Assembly: GCA_026874595.1 (NCBI GenBank)
Contig: CM049310.1
Span: 42,907,558 to 42,971,557, forward strand
Length of the DNA stretch: 64,000 nt
Direction of reading: 5' to 3'
From: Sipunculus nudus
Lineage: Eukaryota > Annelida > Sipuncula > Golfingiida > Sipunculidae
A program made the position numbers and the translations under genes. A model generated the notes under the pieces. The model made no database searches. It saw only the letters and a list, made by a program, of their open reading frames with translations, and was not told where the DNA came from. Of this stretch, positions 21,303 through 33,457 are shown piece by piece (the stretch's first letter is position 1; every line of letters begins with the position of its first letter).

Positions 21303-21352
<50 letters not shown>
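21299..21352 (+). repeat. (AT)n microsatellite
   Basis: Nearly pure dinucleotide run of about 54 bp, next to the tail of the tRNA-like SINE head. Confidence 0.95.
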
Positions 21353-21355
<3 letters not shown>

Positions 21356-21416
21356 TTGATTATATATTCATTGTATATAGATTGAAATGGTATACCCAGA
21401 ATAGTCGGTTCAATGA

Positions 21417-21488
21417 CGGTGGGAATCGAGCCCACGATCTTCCGATATCCGGTCGGGTGCCTTAACCTCTTGGCTACCCCAGAATCCT
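21417..21488 (-). mobile_element. tRNA-derived SINE head
   Basis: On the minus strand this reads as a tRNA-like sequence: A box around TAGCCAAGAGGTTAAGG and B box GGGCTCGATTCCC, 40 bp apart. No CCA end and no properly pairing acceptor stem, so a tRNA-derived SINE or tRNA pseudogene and not a functional tRNA. The AT-rich sequence to its left may be its tail. Confidence 0.6.
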
Positions 21489-22545
21489 TTCCCCTCTGTG
21501 TATTTGCACACTTTTACAGGAACCAGAGAATTGACTTAACGGTATTGACGATATAGTCTTACCCACTATATATGTCGACACAGCAACGTTGCATGCAGCA
21601 GGGAGAACTTATTGCCTTATATGGGGTACGTGCGGCATATATTATATATAGATGCATGAATAGCCATGCTTTTCAGACTCTTTGACCCGGCGTCTAAACA
21701 AGGCCGGCTTCTATTTAAGGCCGGCATTTATTATAAAATAAATAAAACTTTATCAGGCTTGTCTGACAAAGCTAAACAAAAGAACACGTCGAAACAATTA
21801 AACTGCCAGTCACTACTTGGGGACACGATTGAAAACATCGCCGGTAAACGGATTGTGTTCACGAAATGCCTTAGATGCCATTGGGCTATGTAACAGGTGT
21901 AATCTCCACATTCACGCACCATGATATGATTTTAGGGGCAATCACAGTGAGAGATTTTGCAGTTGCCCACATGACACTCCGCGCGGGCATCTCGAAACCA
22001 GGCATCCCGGTGTTTCATGTGGCTGTTCCATTCATTTTACATCACGTGCAGTTGGCAACATTGTTTCCCTCTGAACGCGGGGTGGCTCTTCCATTAACTG
22101 TGCACCCCGTACAACTGGTAACATTGATCCCAACGAAATATGGGGAGTTGGTATTTATAACGGCACAGCGTAATTCATTTTCATGACTCTTTCCTCCGGT
22201 CTTTTAACTTATTCAGCTTGACATATAGTATTCAAGCGTTTTCGTTTTGGTATATACTAAACTCGGGATGGCTCTTCCACCAACTATGCACCGTGTACGA
22301 CTGGTAATATTGAGTCCATCGAAATACGGGGTGGGGGTACTTATAATGGCACTGCTTTACTGATTCAGCTTATAGGAACCAACAAAGTGACACCATATAA
22401 GGCCATTCGTTCTCCCTGTTGCAAGCAAAGTCGCAGTGCCGACACGTAGTGAGTGAGACTGTGACGCCTCTACCGTGCCGTCACTTCTCTGGTTCCTGTA
22501 AAAGTGTGCAAATTAACAGAGGAGAAGGGAATCTGGCGTATCCAA
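21476..22545. mobile_element. Long imperfect inverted repeat (possible old DNA transposon)
   Basis: Arms of about 190 bp face each other (left ~21476-21640, right ~22375-22545). The best conserved core is TTTGCACACTTTTACAGG (left; inverted on the right), followed by 'aaccagaga' and, further in, 'cagggagaac' and 'gccttatatgg'. The loop of ~730 bp contains a diverged internal tandem repeat ('ggctcttccatt/caact.tgcacc' at 22082 and 22268). No target site duplication was recognised, and no transposase frame. Confidence 0.6.
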
Positions 22546-22564
22546 GTTGTTCTATATAAATGTC

Positions 22565-22593
22565 TGTGTGTGTGTGCGTGTGTGTGTGTGTGT
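22565..22593 (+). repeat. (GT)n microsatellite
   Basis: About 29 bp of GT with one GC interruption, just outside the right arm of the long inverted repeat. Confidence 0.9.
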
Positions 22594-22824
22594 TAATTGA
22601 GGAAAGAAGAAAGCTATGTCACTGTATGGATAATAACAGAAACGGAATAACCGGATGATGTAAAATAAATTGTTTGAGTTATCTTTAGTGTATTTAAGAA
22701 TAAATCTATTTATTAAGAATAAATATTCCCATATATTTAAGCAGTTGTGATGAAGGTATTTGCTGGCAGATTTAAATAAAATTAAATCTTTCGGGTTTTA
22801 TCGCGTGTAATTAGTGTGGTCGAG

Positions 22825-23008
22825 GGAGAAACAAAACAGATACATATCCGGCCTACTGTACCCATACTTTCAACGCTAAAACACAGTTTGAACTACGTTT
22901 TACATATAGAGGTGGTCGTTCCCACACAGCAGAACGCAGGATGCCCAGGCCAGGACTGGGGAACGGCGGGTGTTGCAACTGCTGAGCGATGTGGCTTTAC
23001 TGTCCAAA
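22825..23008 (+). CDS. VWDE-like exon: segment ending in ERCGFTVQ
   Basis: Follows the 20943 exon in frame if the acceptor is the AG at 22823-22824; an acceptor at 22813-22814 is a less consistent alternative. Encodes IHIRPTVPIL ... HIEVVVPTQQNAGC ... ATAERCGFTVQ and ends at AAA|GTAAGT in phase 1. The Cys pair usually seen around the IRPTVPI region is not obvious here, which may reflect relaxed constraint. Confidence 0.55.
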
Positions 23009-23364
23009 GTAAGTATATTAGCAAATATTCACAGGATGTGCGCTTACTCAGATAGGCTAGTTAAGTATCACTAATAGAGCTCTTCTTTTCCAACAACATT
23101 TATCATATTAGAATATCAGTTCATGTTGTTTATATATACTCTAGCAGGACAATATTTGCATTTTCAGCGGACTAGTCGAGATGTCTAACTGGTTTGTAGT
23201 TGGGATTTCGTGTTGTCGTATTTATACACCCATTTACTTTCGAAAAATAGCCCGATTTAATCGGACTCAATATTATTAGGCCCTGCCATATATTGATTCC
23301 GATATCTATACAATGAGAGTTTCTACAATATAAGCCTCAGACTACACACCACCCCATGCCCTTG

Positions 23365-25410
23365 CAGCTGCGTACCTAGTCTCATTGCCGCCCGGGACGG
23401 ACTCAGATATTTCAACCCCTCTTACAAAACATTACAACTAGACAAAATATAGAACCTGTAACGTCAAATTTCCTTGTTATAGGCTTTTAGTTGACAACAA
23501 CGCAATTATATGGATGAATTCATTTGCCGGGAATCCCGTCATCACACATTAAAGAGCAGTCATACCTCTGGTAATCAAAAGATCGTCCTAATTTCAAACA
23601 AGTATATTTCAATATAAAGTGCACCAAAAAGAATAAATTTTTATAAGAATAAAAAAACACTGCAGAATACACAGGTAATTAATTAATTTAATTTATCATG
23701 TAAACACGATTTATGATTAGCTTAAACTAAGCATGGAAAAAACTTCATTTGATGAGTGTTATTCAGTTCTCAACGCATATAAATACCTTGTTACTTTTTT
23801 TACATATTTTCACCTCTTGTTATTGCTTATGACAGCAGCTATACCTAATAGAACGCGGTAATATGCATGGTACTGCAGAAGCAATCAAGGCACTTATACT
23901 TTACATATACTTACTTAAAACGCGTAATTTCCTGAGTTATATGTGGACACGGTGTAGGATCTTTCACGGAGTTAATAGAATATAACACAGAATTTAAGGT
24001 TTAAATACCAGAATGGCCGAAAGATCTGTCCTGAACACAGTAAGCCAGTGTAATAGTTGAACATGATGAACAGGGAGCTAGAAGAACGGTCGCGGCAAGC
24101 TACTAAATTTCGCCTAATGTGGATTTGTTTAGCCCCTTAACACGTTAAAATGACTTAACCAAGGGCCGACGAGACGTGGGCCCACGTCTGGACCATTCAA
24201 GGACCAGCAGAACAGTGGCAAATCTTTGCACCCGACTCAGGACAAGCCTCCTTTACAATAGGGTGGCATATTAATGGGTCAGTCCAAATATAGATAAGAG
24301 GGGTGGAAGGACTGATGTCTTACAAGGGTATATTTAATGTTTAACCAAATGTTTGAATAAACTGTGGGTTTTTTGTATAATTACAATATCTTCAAAGTTA
24401 AAACATGCTTAAATTCAAGGCTACATCAATTTCATTTTAGAATTAGTGGTTATCTTTCTGCACTTTACGCGGTTTTATCCATAAACTTAAGTTTATATGT
24501 TATTCAAAAACGTATTTGAATAAATTCAAGTAATTGAAATATATTTAAAATATTTAATTGAAATGATTTTTTTCACAGCAAACAACAATTGTCTGTAGGC
24601 AGTGGGTCATTAAACGGTTAATAAGAGTACATGCAGCTAAATATATCTTTATTTCAGATTTTAAACTCTAAAATGTAACACTGATACTTGATAGGTATAC
24701 TGAACGTTTGTCATAGCAGCCAAGGAGATGCATCCCGCCAGACATTTAATATAAACTTATATTTGAAATGCAATCTTAAAGATAAAATAACTCGTACATA
24801 GGTCTGGGTGAAAGAATTCACATAACATAAAAAATTATGTATGTCATATTAACATTAAATTCTATAACCAGTGGTAGATCAAGAGACACAGATATTTGGT
24901 AGTACTCAATATATTCACGATAGTGTAAACTTTTGTATTTTATTGAGACTGATTAAGAGGATGGGGAATCAGGGAAGGGGGCATTTCAGGTTGCTTCAGG
25001 TAAAATGTTTAAATGTCATGGAATTTAAGGGAATTCTAGAGTTCAAGAGTGGGAATTCTTTATATATTCCAAGGAAAAAAAACAGAATTCCTCATAATAT
25101 TTTCCACACAATCTGTAAAATAGACACCCCACCACCAGGGGCCATTGGTATTCTGGCAGGGATTTTCCCTGGTTAGTGCCTAGGGATATCTGTAAACGTA
25201 GACCGCCCTGAAATACACGCCTTTGCAAGACTGGTAAGAACTTTAAATTTTTCTCACCAATCTTGAAAAAAGGAAAATTTGTATTTTATTAAGGAACTCG
25301 TGCCATTTTAATTATAATGATTCCCCAATATGCCGCCCCCCAAAATGTGTCGCCCGGGGCGGACCGCCCCTGCCGCCCCCCCCCCCCCCCCCCCCCTAGG
25401 TACGCCACTG
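23365..25410. mobile_element. 2.0-kb hAT-like non-autonomous element
   Basis: The left end reads CAGCTGCGTACCTAG, the inverted right end CAGTGGCGTACCTAGG. Both continue into GC-rich 'gccgcccgggacgg' / 'gcggtccgccccgggcg' sequence. Flanking octamers TGCCCTTG (23357-23364) and AGCCCTTG (25411-25418) match at 7 of 8 positions, fitting a hAT-size target duplication. The right terminus includes a poly-C run (25378-25396). No transposase is visible. It occupies most of the intron between the exons ending at 23008 and starting at 26008. Confidence 0.72.
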
Positions 25411-26007
25411 AGCCCTTGTAACTAGTGGCAACAGGTTTTGATTACCCCGTGCCAGCGGTCACTCTTCAGAGCCGGGCCCGTTGAAACGAAATGTAACAAC
25501 ATTCTAGCTGTCAATCACTCGAGTCAGCGAGCTATCAGTGAGGTCATCAAGTGCACCTGTTCGACTGGTCTTCTTTGTCCCTGCTAAACTCGCTGACATG
25601 CTTGAGGTATAAAGGTCAGTAAATGTTTACTTTAAAAATGATGATCCAAGTTTAAATTTAGTTGCTATCGAAACCATGAAACACATACTTATTGGTGTTA
25701 AAATGGTTTAATATCCAGTGTCTTTGGTGTTGTTTGGCAGTACACAGGCAGTCAAAGAAGATGGAACGGATCCGTTGTATTTTCCTTGGCTTATATTGTA
25801 GAAACTCTCGCTGTATGGCTATCGGACTCAATATATGGCAGGGCCTAATAATATTGAGTCCGATTACATCGGGCTAGGGAAAAAAGTAACAGTGTTCACT
25901 GCATTGTCGTATTGCCTAACTATGGCCATGTTAGCCCGATTTTTGATATTATGGTTATACAGGACATCCTTCAATGCGCCCGTATATACACTACAAATCA
26001 ATTGCAG

Positions 26008-26198
26008 GTATTGGATAGGACACGGACTGGAGATCTACGTGGAATGAGATTTATAAAGACCCTGCGGTCATGAACATCACCGCCACTGTGGAACGTATGC
26101 AGAACGACCATACCGCCCGCATCATGCACATAAAGATGAGGTCCTCTGACCTCCACCTGCACAAGGTCTGGTAGAACGTGACGATGCCAAGTGTTGCG
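26008..26198 (+). CDS. VWDE-like exon with two in-frame TAG codons
   Basis: Acceptor CAATTGCAG and donor GCG|GTAGGT; the phase matches both neighbours. The frame encodes DTDWRSTWNEIYKDPAVMN ... HIKMRSSDLHLHKVW and NVTMPSVA. TAG occurs at 26016-26018, after the first three codons, and again at 26172-26174. Starting the exon at 26019 (the AG of the first TAG) would avoid the first stop but break the phase with the 23008 donor. Confidence 0.6.
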
Positions 26199-26754
26199 GT
26201 AGGTGCAGATGACACGGATGTTTATTTCAAAATCTTTACCTTGCAAATGTTGGGGTAAAATGTGCATATTTTATAACAACTAATTACAATTAGATAGATC
26301 CTCTATTTCTTTATTTCAGCCATGTATATAACATTCATATGCATATTGATTTAAGTAAGAAACTTGCTTAAATAAGGCATCAATTAACATATCAAGTTTG
26401 GCCTGAGCAACTTCGATTGATATGACAAGACTTTTTTTTATAGAAAGAGCCACCTGTCTCCGGTTAGATGAACTAAAAGAATGCCCGACCGATTAAGAAG
26501 GCTGTTTGGTCATCCCCAGGGTTATCACCCCTGAAATACAACGGGTTTATATGTTAATCGCATGTTCCACTATAAAAAGCAGAAAATATAATATTTTAGT
26601 ATCATTAAATGTTTATTTCACACGCAAATAGCCGCAATTCTAGATACATAATTATTGTTGTTACAGTTACATTATGCAAATAAAAGCAATTCTAGGTGCA
26701 TTATTATTGCAATTATAGATGTATTATGCTGATATACAGTGTTTATTTTGACAG

Positions 26755-26910
26755 GTATATGTGGAGGACGCGGAATCCGTCGATCGTGGAACGCACCCAA
26801 CGTGTAAATCAGACAATGATCCTCACATGACCACGTTTGACGGCTGTCCTTATGAGAATCCGTACCGCGGGGAGTATATCCTGTACCGCCACACCACTCT
26901 CCCTATACAG
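26755..26910 (+). CDS. VWDE-like exon: VWF type D domain, first part
   Basis: 52 codons, phase 0 to 0. VYVEDAESVD precedes the hallmark C-SDNDPHMTTFDG, then EYILYRHTTLPIQ. DPHM-TFDG is the signature opening of a VWF type D domain, which contains the calcium site in functional members. No stops. Confidence 0.85.
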
Positions 26911-27179
26911 GTAATTTTACTACTGATAAAGGCCACGTGTACTGTCTATTCCAAATTTTAAACAACGTGCAGCACGTGAACATACCTAATTATAAGCACT
27001 TTGGCTCCAACGAATCTCATACGAGACTCAACCCCAGGTTAAACAGGCACCCGGGTGAAGTGCTTATTTACACATCAGTCCGGATTCAATGACATATTTA
27101 TGTCAACATTTCTTAAATGGCAATCATGAAAAGTTCTGCATTTTGAATTTCTTAATCCTTCTCATTGGAGTTTGACTTT

Positions 27180-28300
27180 TGTAAGTCATCCGAGATATAG
27201 CGATCACCAGTTTCTCCGTCGTCCATCCGGCCGTTCGGCCAATAGCAGGTACAAATCGTAACCGTAAGACCCAGAAACTTCGAATTGAACTTCTTCTTGG
27301 AACATTAAATTAGATCATGACCTATATTTTGCGAGATATGGGCCGAAAACATAATATTGAGCACCAAGACATTCAAACGGGGCACAAATTGTATTCATTA
27401 GGAATTTAATCTGCTAATGGAATTAGGCCAGGGAGCTACAGGGAAAAAAACACGATTTGAGCACCCTGAATGTCAGATAGGGACAATTTGTATCCGTCAG
27501 GCCAAGAATCTTCTAATGCAATATACGGGGGGTGGGGTTGGAAAATCTCCTTGCATACCTGAAACTAGGTGATGATGACATATTCTGCGAGCTACCGGCC
27601 GAAAACCAGATTTCGAGCACCCAGGCAGGCACGGTACAAAACTTAACTGTTTGACCTAGAATCTTCTCGTGTAAAACCAGTGAGGTCCTTTGGAAATCTG
27701 CTCTGAATCCTGAAATTAGTTCACTCTAACCTATATTTTGTGAGCTATAGGAAAAATATTAATTTAGCACTGTGAAGTCAGATGGGCACAAATCACAACG
27801 GTTGGACCTAGAACTTACTTACCTGAAATTCAGGTAGGTCCAGTGCCGATCTCCTTGGAACGCTGATATCTAGTCATGGTGGCCTATATTCTGCGAGCTA
27901 CGGGCCAAAAATATGATTTTCAGAACCCAGACAGTCAGACAGGGTACAAATGGTATCCATAATCTCCGTTACCACCCGAGATTAGGTCGTGATGACCAAT
28001 ATTCTGTGAGCTACAAGTGGAAAACTGTTGGGTCAAGAAACGTCAATAAAATGTCATTTTATTGTCTACTTGGAAATATTAAATTAGTTCAATGTGAACT
28101 TTATTATTTGAATCTATGTAAACGAACATGCTTTGAGCACCCTATAAGTCACATAGACAGTTTAACGTAGAAACTTCTAAGCATCTAGGCAGCCCATGGT
28201 AAAATGATCTTGGAAACTGGTATAAAGCATGATTTAATGCACTCTGAAACACATTTTACCCACATTTCAAGGATGTTTAACAAATATTTTTCATCATATT
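27180..28300 (-). mobile_element. Tandem-repeat island with inverted hairpin-family terminus
   Basis: At 27180-27215 the minus strand reads 'gacgacggagaaactggtgatcgctatatctcggatgactta', the same 3' terminal signature as the elements at 14.8 and 15.9 kb but in the opposite orientation. To the right lie several diverged ~130-170-bp units sharing '(t/g)gcgagctac(g/c)ggccgaaaa', 'gagcacc(c/t)' and 'gtacaaat'. No coding sequence. It occupies the intron between exons 26910 and 28848. Confidence 0.6.
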
Positions 28301-28847
28301 TTTAAGGGGCCAATCACCTTTTTGGCCTTTATAAACTAAACCGCATACAGGCTGCTTGTTTTGTTTATTTCATGGTGTTTATAGTATGTGGGGGTCCGCC
28401 GAAATAGTGAAAACAAATTCAACAAGAGCATCTGGAAGCAAGTGAGATAAGCCAGAGCTTTGCAAATGGCGTTTTGCAACCAGTGACCCTTCTACTTCCG
28501 CATATATGCAAACTTCCACCTTAGGTAAGATGTTTTCCCCGTTTTTTCAACATTGCTGTGTTGAAAAATATGTTGTTGATAAACAAGCACATAAATCCTT
28601 CACGAAGGTATTATAAGAACTTTTCACAACGAAAATTACCTTGAGATCATTAATGTATAAACAGAGGAAGCCATAAATCACATAAATTCTTTTTCAAAAG
28701 ACTGGTGAATGGTCAACTCTAACATATATAATGAATATATGCTTCACCTGTATGTAAAATTCAGATGGGCGTCATGGCCCATGGGATACATTTTTGTGAA
28801 GAAAATGTGATAGAATTGAATAAATATCACGCTACTAAATTTTTCAG

Positions 28848-28973
28848 GTCAACACTTTTTATACGGACTGTCGAACTGTTGGTCCTGGTGAACCTGACCC
28901 GAGTTGTAACTGCGCCATGGCCGTGAAATCCGGAGGGGATGTCTTCATGATAGACGGAGAATATAACTACCAG
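28848..28973 (+). CDS. VWDE-like exon: VWF type D domain, middle part
   Basis: 42 codons, phase 0 to 0. VNTFYTDCRTVGPGEPDP, then CNCAMAVKSGGDVFMIDG. The C-C-A and A-V-SGGDVF segments are typical of the VWD central region in VWDE proteins. No stops. Confidence 0.8.
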
Positions 28974-29589
28974 GTTAGCTTTAATTAATGTACAAAATCA
29001 TAGTAAATAGACCATAGTTACTCGAAGCAAAATCTTTAACCAAACCTCATTTCCTTACTTTTAATGTTGCAAATCGTATATTTTCACTCTTTTTGGCCGG
29101 AGTCCTCAATGAAGTCCTTAATCAATAAACATACATATTTACATGCAGATCAACTACCTTTCTTCAGCGTACATGTGAGCTTATGTTATGAGATGGCAGA
29201 GACGATAGCCGCCAGCATCACTAACTGTGATGCAAAAATCAGTTATCTAAAAAAAACTCTGTCGGATCGAGCATATTTTTTGGCTGTCCGCATCGACTAA
29301 GATTTTACAGAGAAAAAGCTAAATAAAATTTCCAAAAAGTGTCCAGCAAAATTTATCCCAGAAACAATCCACTCTCAAGTTTGTTCGACTGAATTGAAAA
29401 TGCATCGTAGCCAAAGTCTTTCATTATGTTTAAACATATTTGCCAACAAGACAAGTTTCAGACTGCACTATTTATAGCTTTGTTAGACCCGCAACTGTAT
29501 CAGATTTGCCAGCAAGTTAAGTTTTAGTCTGTGTCTATTTGCAGCTTTGGTTGACTGTCAAATGTATCAGATTTTATTCAGGAAGGATA

Positions 29590-29680
29590 TGATATCAGCG
29601 TAAAATTGTGCATATCTAGCCAATCGTACAGCTACGTCGCTATGCAAAACTGGTGGCGCCACCTACAATAATTTTGACAC
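29590..29680 (-). repeat. Single inverted copy of the GGTGGCGCCACC monomer
   Basis: On the minus strand 'acactgtgtcaaaattattgtaGGTGGCGCCACCagt' matches the 48.75-49.3 kb monomers ('cactgcgtaaaaattattgtaggcggtgccac'). It is a solitary fragment in the intron between 28973 and 30633. Confidence 0.65.
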
Positions 29681-30632
29681 AGTGTGTGCCCCTGCTTAAG
29701 TCTCAGGACTTATTCGACATATCGAACTGAAAATCTGCTTGTCCATACATCTTGTAGAGTTTTTTTTATATACAGTACTTATGGCTCCACTACATTGTTT
29801 CGATTGAAACAATCTTATATTATATCTTATATTGTAATGGCTTTTAACATGTTTGTGTCACACATGTACTTGAAACGTTATAAAGTACTTTTTAAAAATG
29901 GCGAAGAAGGGAAGCATTAAACCTAATGTATATCCGATTGAACAGGTTAGCATTAGGCCTGTTGGCCTTTTTAGAATCGAAATACTTATATTGGACTATT
30001 ATGAACAAGATCCTTGGTTAATTTAATGTCTATACACGCACCAAGAAGTTTATCCTTTAAAATATGAACAAGCCATCTAATAATGATGACCGTTTATTGA
30101 TATTCCGTAGATTTCATAACATCATACACATATTAATAGAGGTTAGTCTAGTCGTTGATCAACTTGTGCTTCCGCTAACTTTTGACATACATTCAAAAAG
30201 GACTTCAAATGTCTCAAAAAATAATATGCGATATTCATAAAAAATGGTAACATTCAAATAAAGAATGACATCTTAATATGCAAATGTGAGAGGATCGTCA
30301 CGTCCTTAAACAGGATTGGGACGCCCTGATATGCTAATACCAGGAATTCGCCATACGGACTTTACAGGTCTTTTGTGATCATAACTGGCACAGAGTTACG
30401 TCTTTCGGTACATGCAATCAGGTTTTATTTTATGCATTTTAGTAGCAAACATACATACTTAAAGTCCTGGCAGGGATATACAAGAACTGGATATGGTTTT
30501 GTAATTAGCTGTGATCGTGTTAAGCCATATGTGATAGTTTGGCACAGTAACAGTCACAGCCGGGTGTTCCTCACTGAATTTACACTATATCAATACAACC
30601 TTGATATAGTTTATACCTGATCATATTTTCAG

Positions 30633-30824
30633 ATTATTCTCCCGACAAACACAGTGGTAGACGTGATCGATGTAGTGGGCACGACGATCGGTTCTGTGAC
30701 AATCAGAGCCTCCGTTCATGACTTTGGCTTTACCGAGGGACTTTGTGGTACCTACAATGGTAACAGGGACGATGACTTCGTGCACGGAAATGCCAACAGA
30801 ACATTCCAAACACAGTGCTCTTAG
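30633..30824 (+). CDS. VWDE-like exon: VWF type D domain, last part, ends in TAG
   Basis: Begins in phase 0 after ATATTTTCAG. Encodes IILPTNTVVDVIDVVG, then HDFGFTEGLCGTYNGNRD and FVHGNANRTFQTQCS, followed by TAG at 30822-30824. GLCGTYNGN is the classic C-terminal VWD motif. The next codons after the stop (RSWY) look like the usual continuation F..SWR of VWDE proteins, so the stop probably interrupts a longer protein. If it is the real end, the product would finish right after the VWD domain. Confidence 0.75.
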   Translation: MILPTNTVVDVIDVVGTTIGSVTIRASVHDFGFTEGLCGTYNGNRDDDFVHGNANRTFQTQCS

Positions 30825-31179
30825 AGGTCCTGGTACGAACGCTAATATGATTTTTTAACTGGGAAGTTTCCATTTGTCCGTCAGCGTATGTGCGTATATG
30901 CATGAAAATCGCCACAGGAGCTATTTTGACGCATGGGGTCTGCGTGAACTCAGGGATTCAGGGTCAAATAACGTCCTTTTAGCATCTTTTTGTGGAAGGC
31001 CAGCTCCATTCCCTGTACAAATATATTATAATTTTTCAGTCTGCCAGTTCAGGTATATATGCGCACATGGAAACACACCTATTTTTCACGCTCATACTAA
31101 CATACGCAAATACGCGAACATGGAAACATACCTTAAGCACACAGAAACTCCCCTTCGAAACGCACACTTAAATTATGCC

Positions 31180-31200
31180 CCCCGGGGGGGGGGGGCGCAG
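31180..31200. repeat. Poly-G run
   Basis: A run of G after 'atgccccccg'; length errors are likely in such tracts. Confidence 0.7.
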
Positions 31201-31369
31201 GAGGCGTAACAATATTTGCAGGTATGCTACTGTAATCAGCAAACGTGCACTTTTGTTTGGAATTTGCACACTCATTGTACTTTTTAGAAGAGAGTGATTA
31301 TTACTTTCTTCAGCCAAATGAAACAGTTTAAAATTAGAAACTTCGATTTTCGCAAGCTTGTTTATCAAT

Positions 31370-32190
31370 TGCGTATGTCTGTTTTTTGCTTATTTGCCTC
31401 GCTGCCTTGACCACAGTTTTACAACAATCAACATGAAACTTAAAGGGATGATGGAAAACCTGAAGTCCCGGGAGCCTATTGTTTTTGGTTAATATACGTC
31501 AAAGGTCAAGGTCATCCGAAAATGACGAAATCTTATTTCCGTCTTAACTTAATCAATAATCAAACGTAAGCTTAATTTCCAATCAGTCGACAGATCTTAG
31601 TCTTGTATCACCTTGTCAGTATGTCCGTCTGTCTGTCAGTTGTCCGCAATGTCGCCAGTTTGCTGGTTCTTATTGAGTTTGACATATGGTTTTCTACAGG
31701 CCACAGTTTTGCAGGAATCCTTTTGAAACTTTAACATCTTATGTCTTACAAGTATACATGTAATTCAAAAGTTTTTTTTCATTTTTTGAAAAATAGTCGC
31801 TAGGGGGCGCTGCACCTGAAACACTACTACATATCTTTTATTGGACATATCTCAAAAACTATAAAGCTAACCTACAAAAACTTTGGCTCATTTTATGCCT
31901 GTGCACTATCAGATTGACTATAGTCACTTGTTATCTCAGATGTGTCACATTGGCAATATATCTGTCTGTTTGTCAGTTGTCCTAAAGTGAGCTTTTTTTG
32001 GTTCATGCGCCTTATATATAGAATTCCACAGGCTCAAGTTGAGCAGGAACAATTTTTAACTTAAAAATATTGTTAATAGGAACGATATATGTTTATTATT
32101 TATATAGGTCAAACTTCAAGATCAAGGTCGTCAAAACACGTCGAAACTTAAGTGCCTTCATAACCATGTATAATATATATACATGTCCGA
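31370..32190 (-). repeat. Diverged ~350-bp tandem-repeat island with GTCTGTCTGTCAGTTGTCC motifs
   Basis: Two units (around 31610 and 31960) share 'gtatgtccgtctgtctgtcagttgtcc' / 'atatctgtctgtttgtcagttgtcc', 'ccacag' and 'gaaacttaaa'. The GTCTGTC tract is the complement of the GACA tracts in the 14-16 kb elements, so this is probably an older inverted relative. It lies in the last VWDE intron. Confidence 0.5.
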
Positions 32191-32727
32191 TGTAATTTAC
32201 ATCATGTTAGCACCTATAGAACTCTGTGATTTGCTTCTGTTTTACGGTGAGTTGGGCTGTGTCCTGCACGTGTGTCTCCGGTGCGTAAAAGTGTTTGATC
32301 TGGAAGTATGACTTGTCTGACTGTTCCAAATAATATGCGTGACGTATTTTAACCTACCATTGTTAACCCACTTCATGTGTGCTGTGACCGTATCGAACTG
32401 CATCACCGAGCACAGGGTTATTAAGGTCCTTTGTAAACTTGTGCTTCTGCAGTTATCACAGGGGCTACTTTTGAAGTTCCGGTCTATGATCATTAATGGG
32501 ATAACACAAACACAACTCACAGACTCATTGAAGTACTTGCATTTAACGTGAGTTTTTTACCTTTCTGCCCATATTTCCCCTTGCGTTAATCGGAAGTTTG
32601 CGATTACGAGGCTTCCGATTATGCGGCGCGTTTTTAATGATAACATATAGGAAATGGTTTTGGTTTTCAGAATTTCTTGCAAATAAGCGGCATTTTCTGT
32701 AAACCGTTTTGCAAATAAATGGCGTCG

Positions 32728-32731
<4 letters not shown>

Positions 32732-32787
<56 letters not shown>
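32732..32787 (+). repeat. (AT)n microsatellite
   Basis: Pure AT run of about 56 bp followed by GAGAGA. Confidence 0.95.
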
Positions 32788-32790
<3 letters not shown>

Positions 32791-33457
32791 GAGAGAGAGA
32801 GAGTATCATATCATTTATATTTAATTTCAGACCGGCAGGATTTAGCCTTATAAAAATAAATTGATTAGAAATTAATAGACTATATCAAAGAAATAATTTT
32901 TGCAGAAACGTCAGAAATTTAAACAGCTCAACAATCTAAATGTTTACATAAACCACTTGATGGCACCGATAAAAATTATAGCGGGAATACTTTCTCCAGA
33001 CTCCCAGCAGGACACCCTTTGAGCTTATGGAATTGAATTCATCAGCACAACGGAGAAACATTCCAACTTTTGTGCCAATGTAGAGACGATAAATTCCCCT
33101 CTGCAGCTGACTGTGGATTCCACAAAAAAGTTAATATTTTACATATAAAAAGATAAGAGTCGTATGTTGGTAAAAAATTCTTAATCTTAAATTGACTTTA
33201 AAAATGCACCTACGTCATATATTGCCCAAAAATTACCGTAAAATAAAACAAAGGTTAGATAATTGTAGAAATAAATAAGCTTGTGACTTGATGTATATAA
33301 AATTGAGATGAAATTACCACATTTTAATTTTATTCATTTAACAATGTAACATCAAAGCCCTTCCAAGTTAAATGTTTGCATGCATTTATGAAGAAAGCCG
33401 GCTTTGGAACTTAAGGTGTGAGAGCTACAATATACCATCGTGGCTTTCTTTTTTCAG

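Noticed and set aside
21420..21485. Functional tRNA gene on the minus strand
   Set aside because: Same reason: internal promoter boxes without a proper acceptor stem, adjoining repeat sequence.
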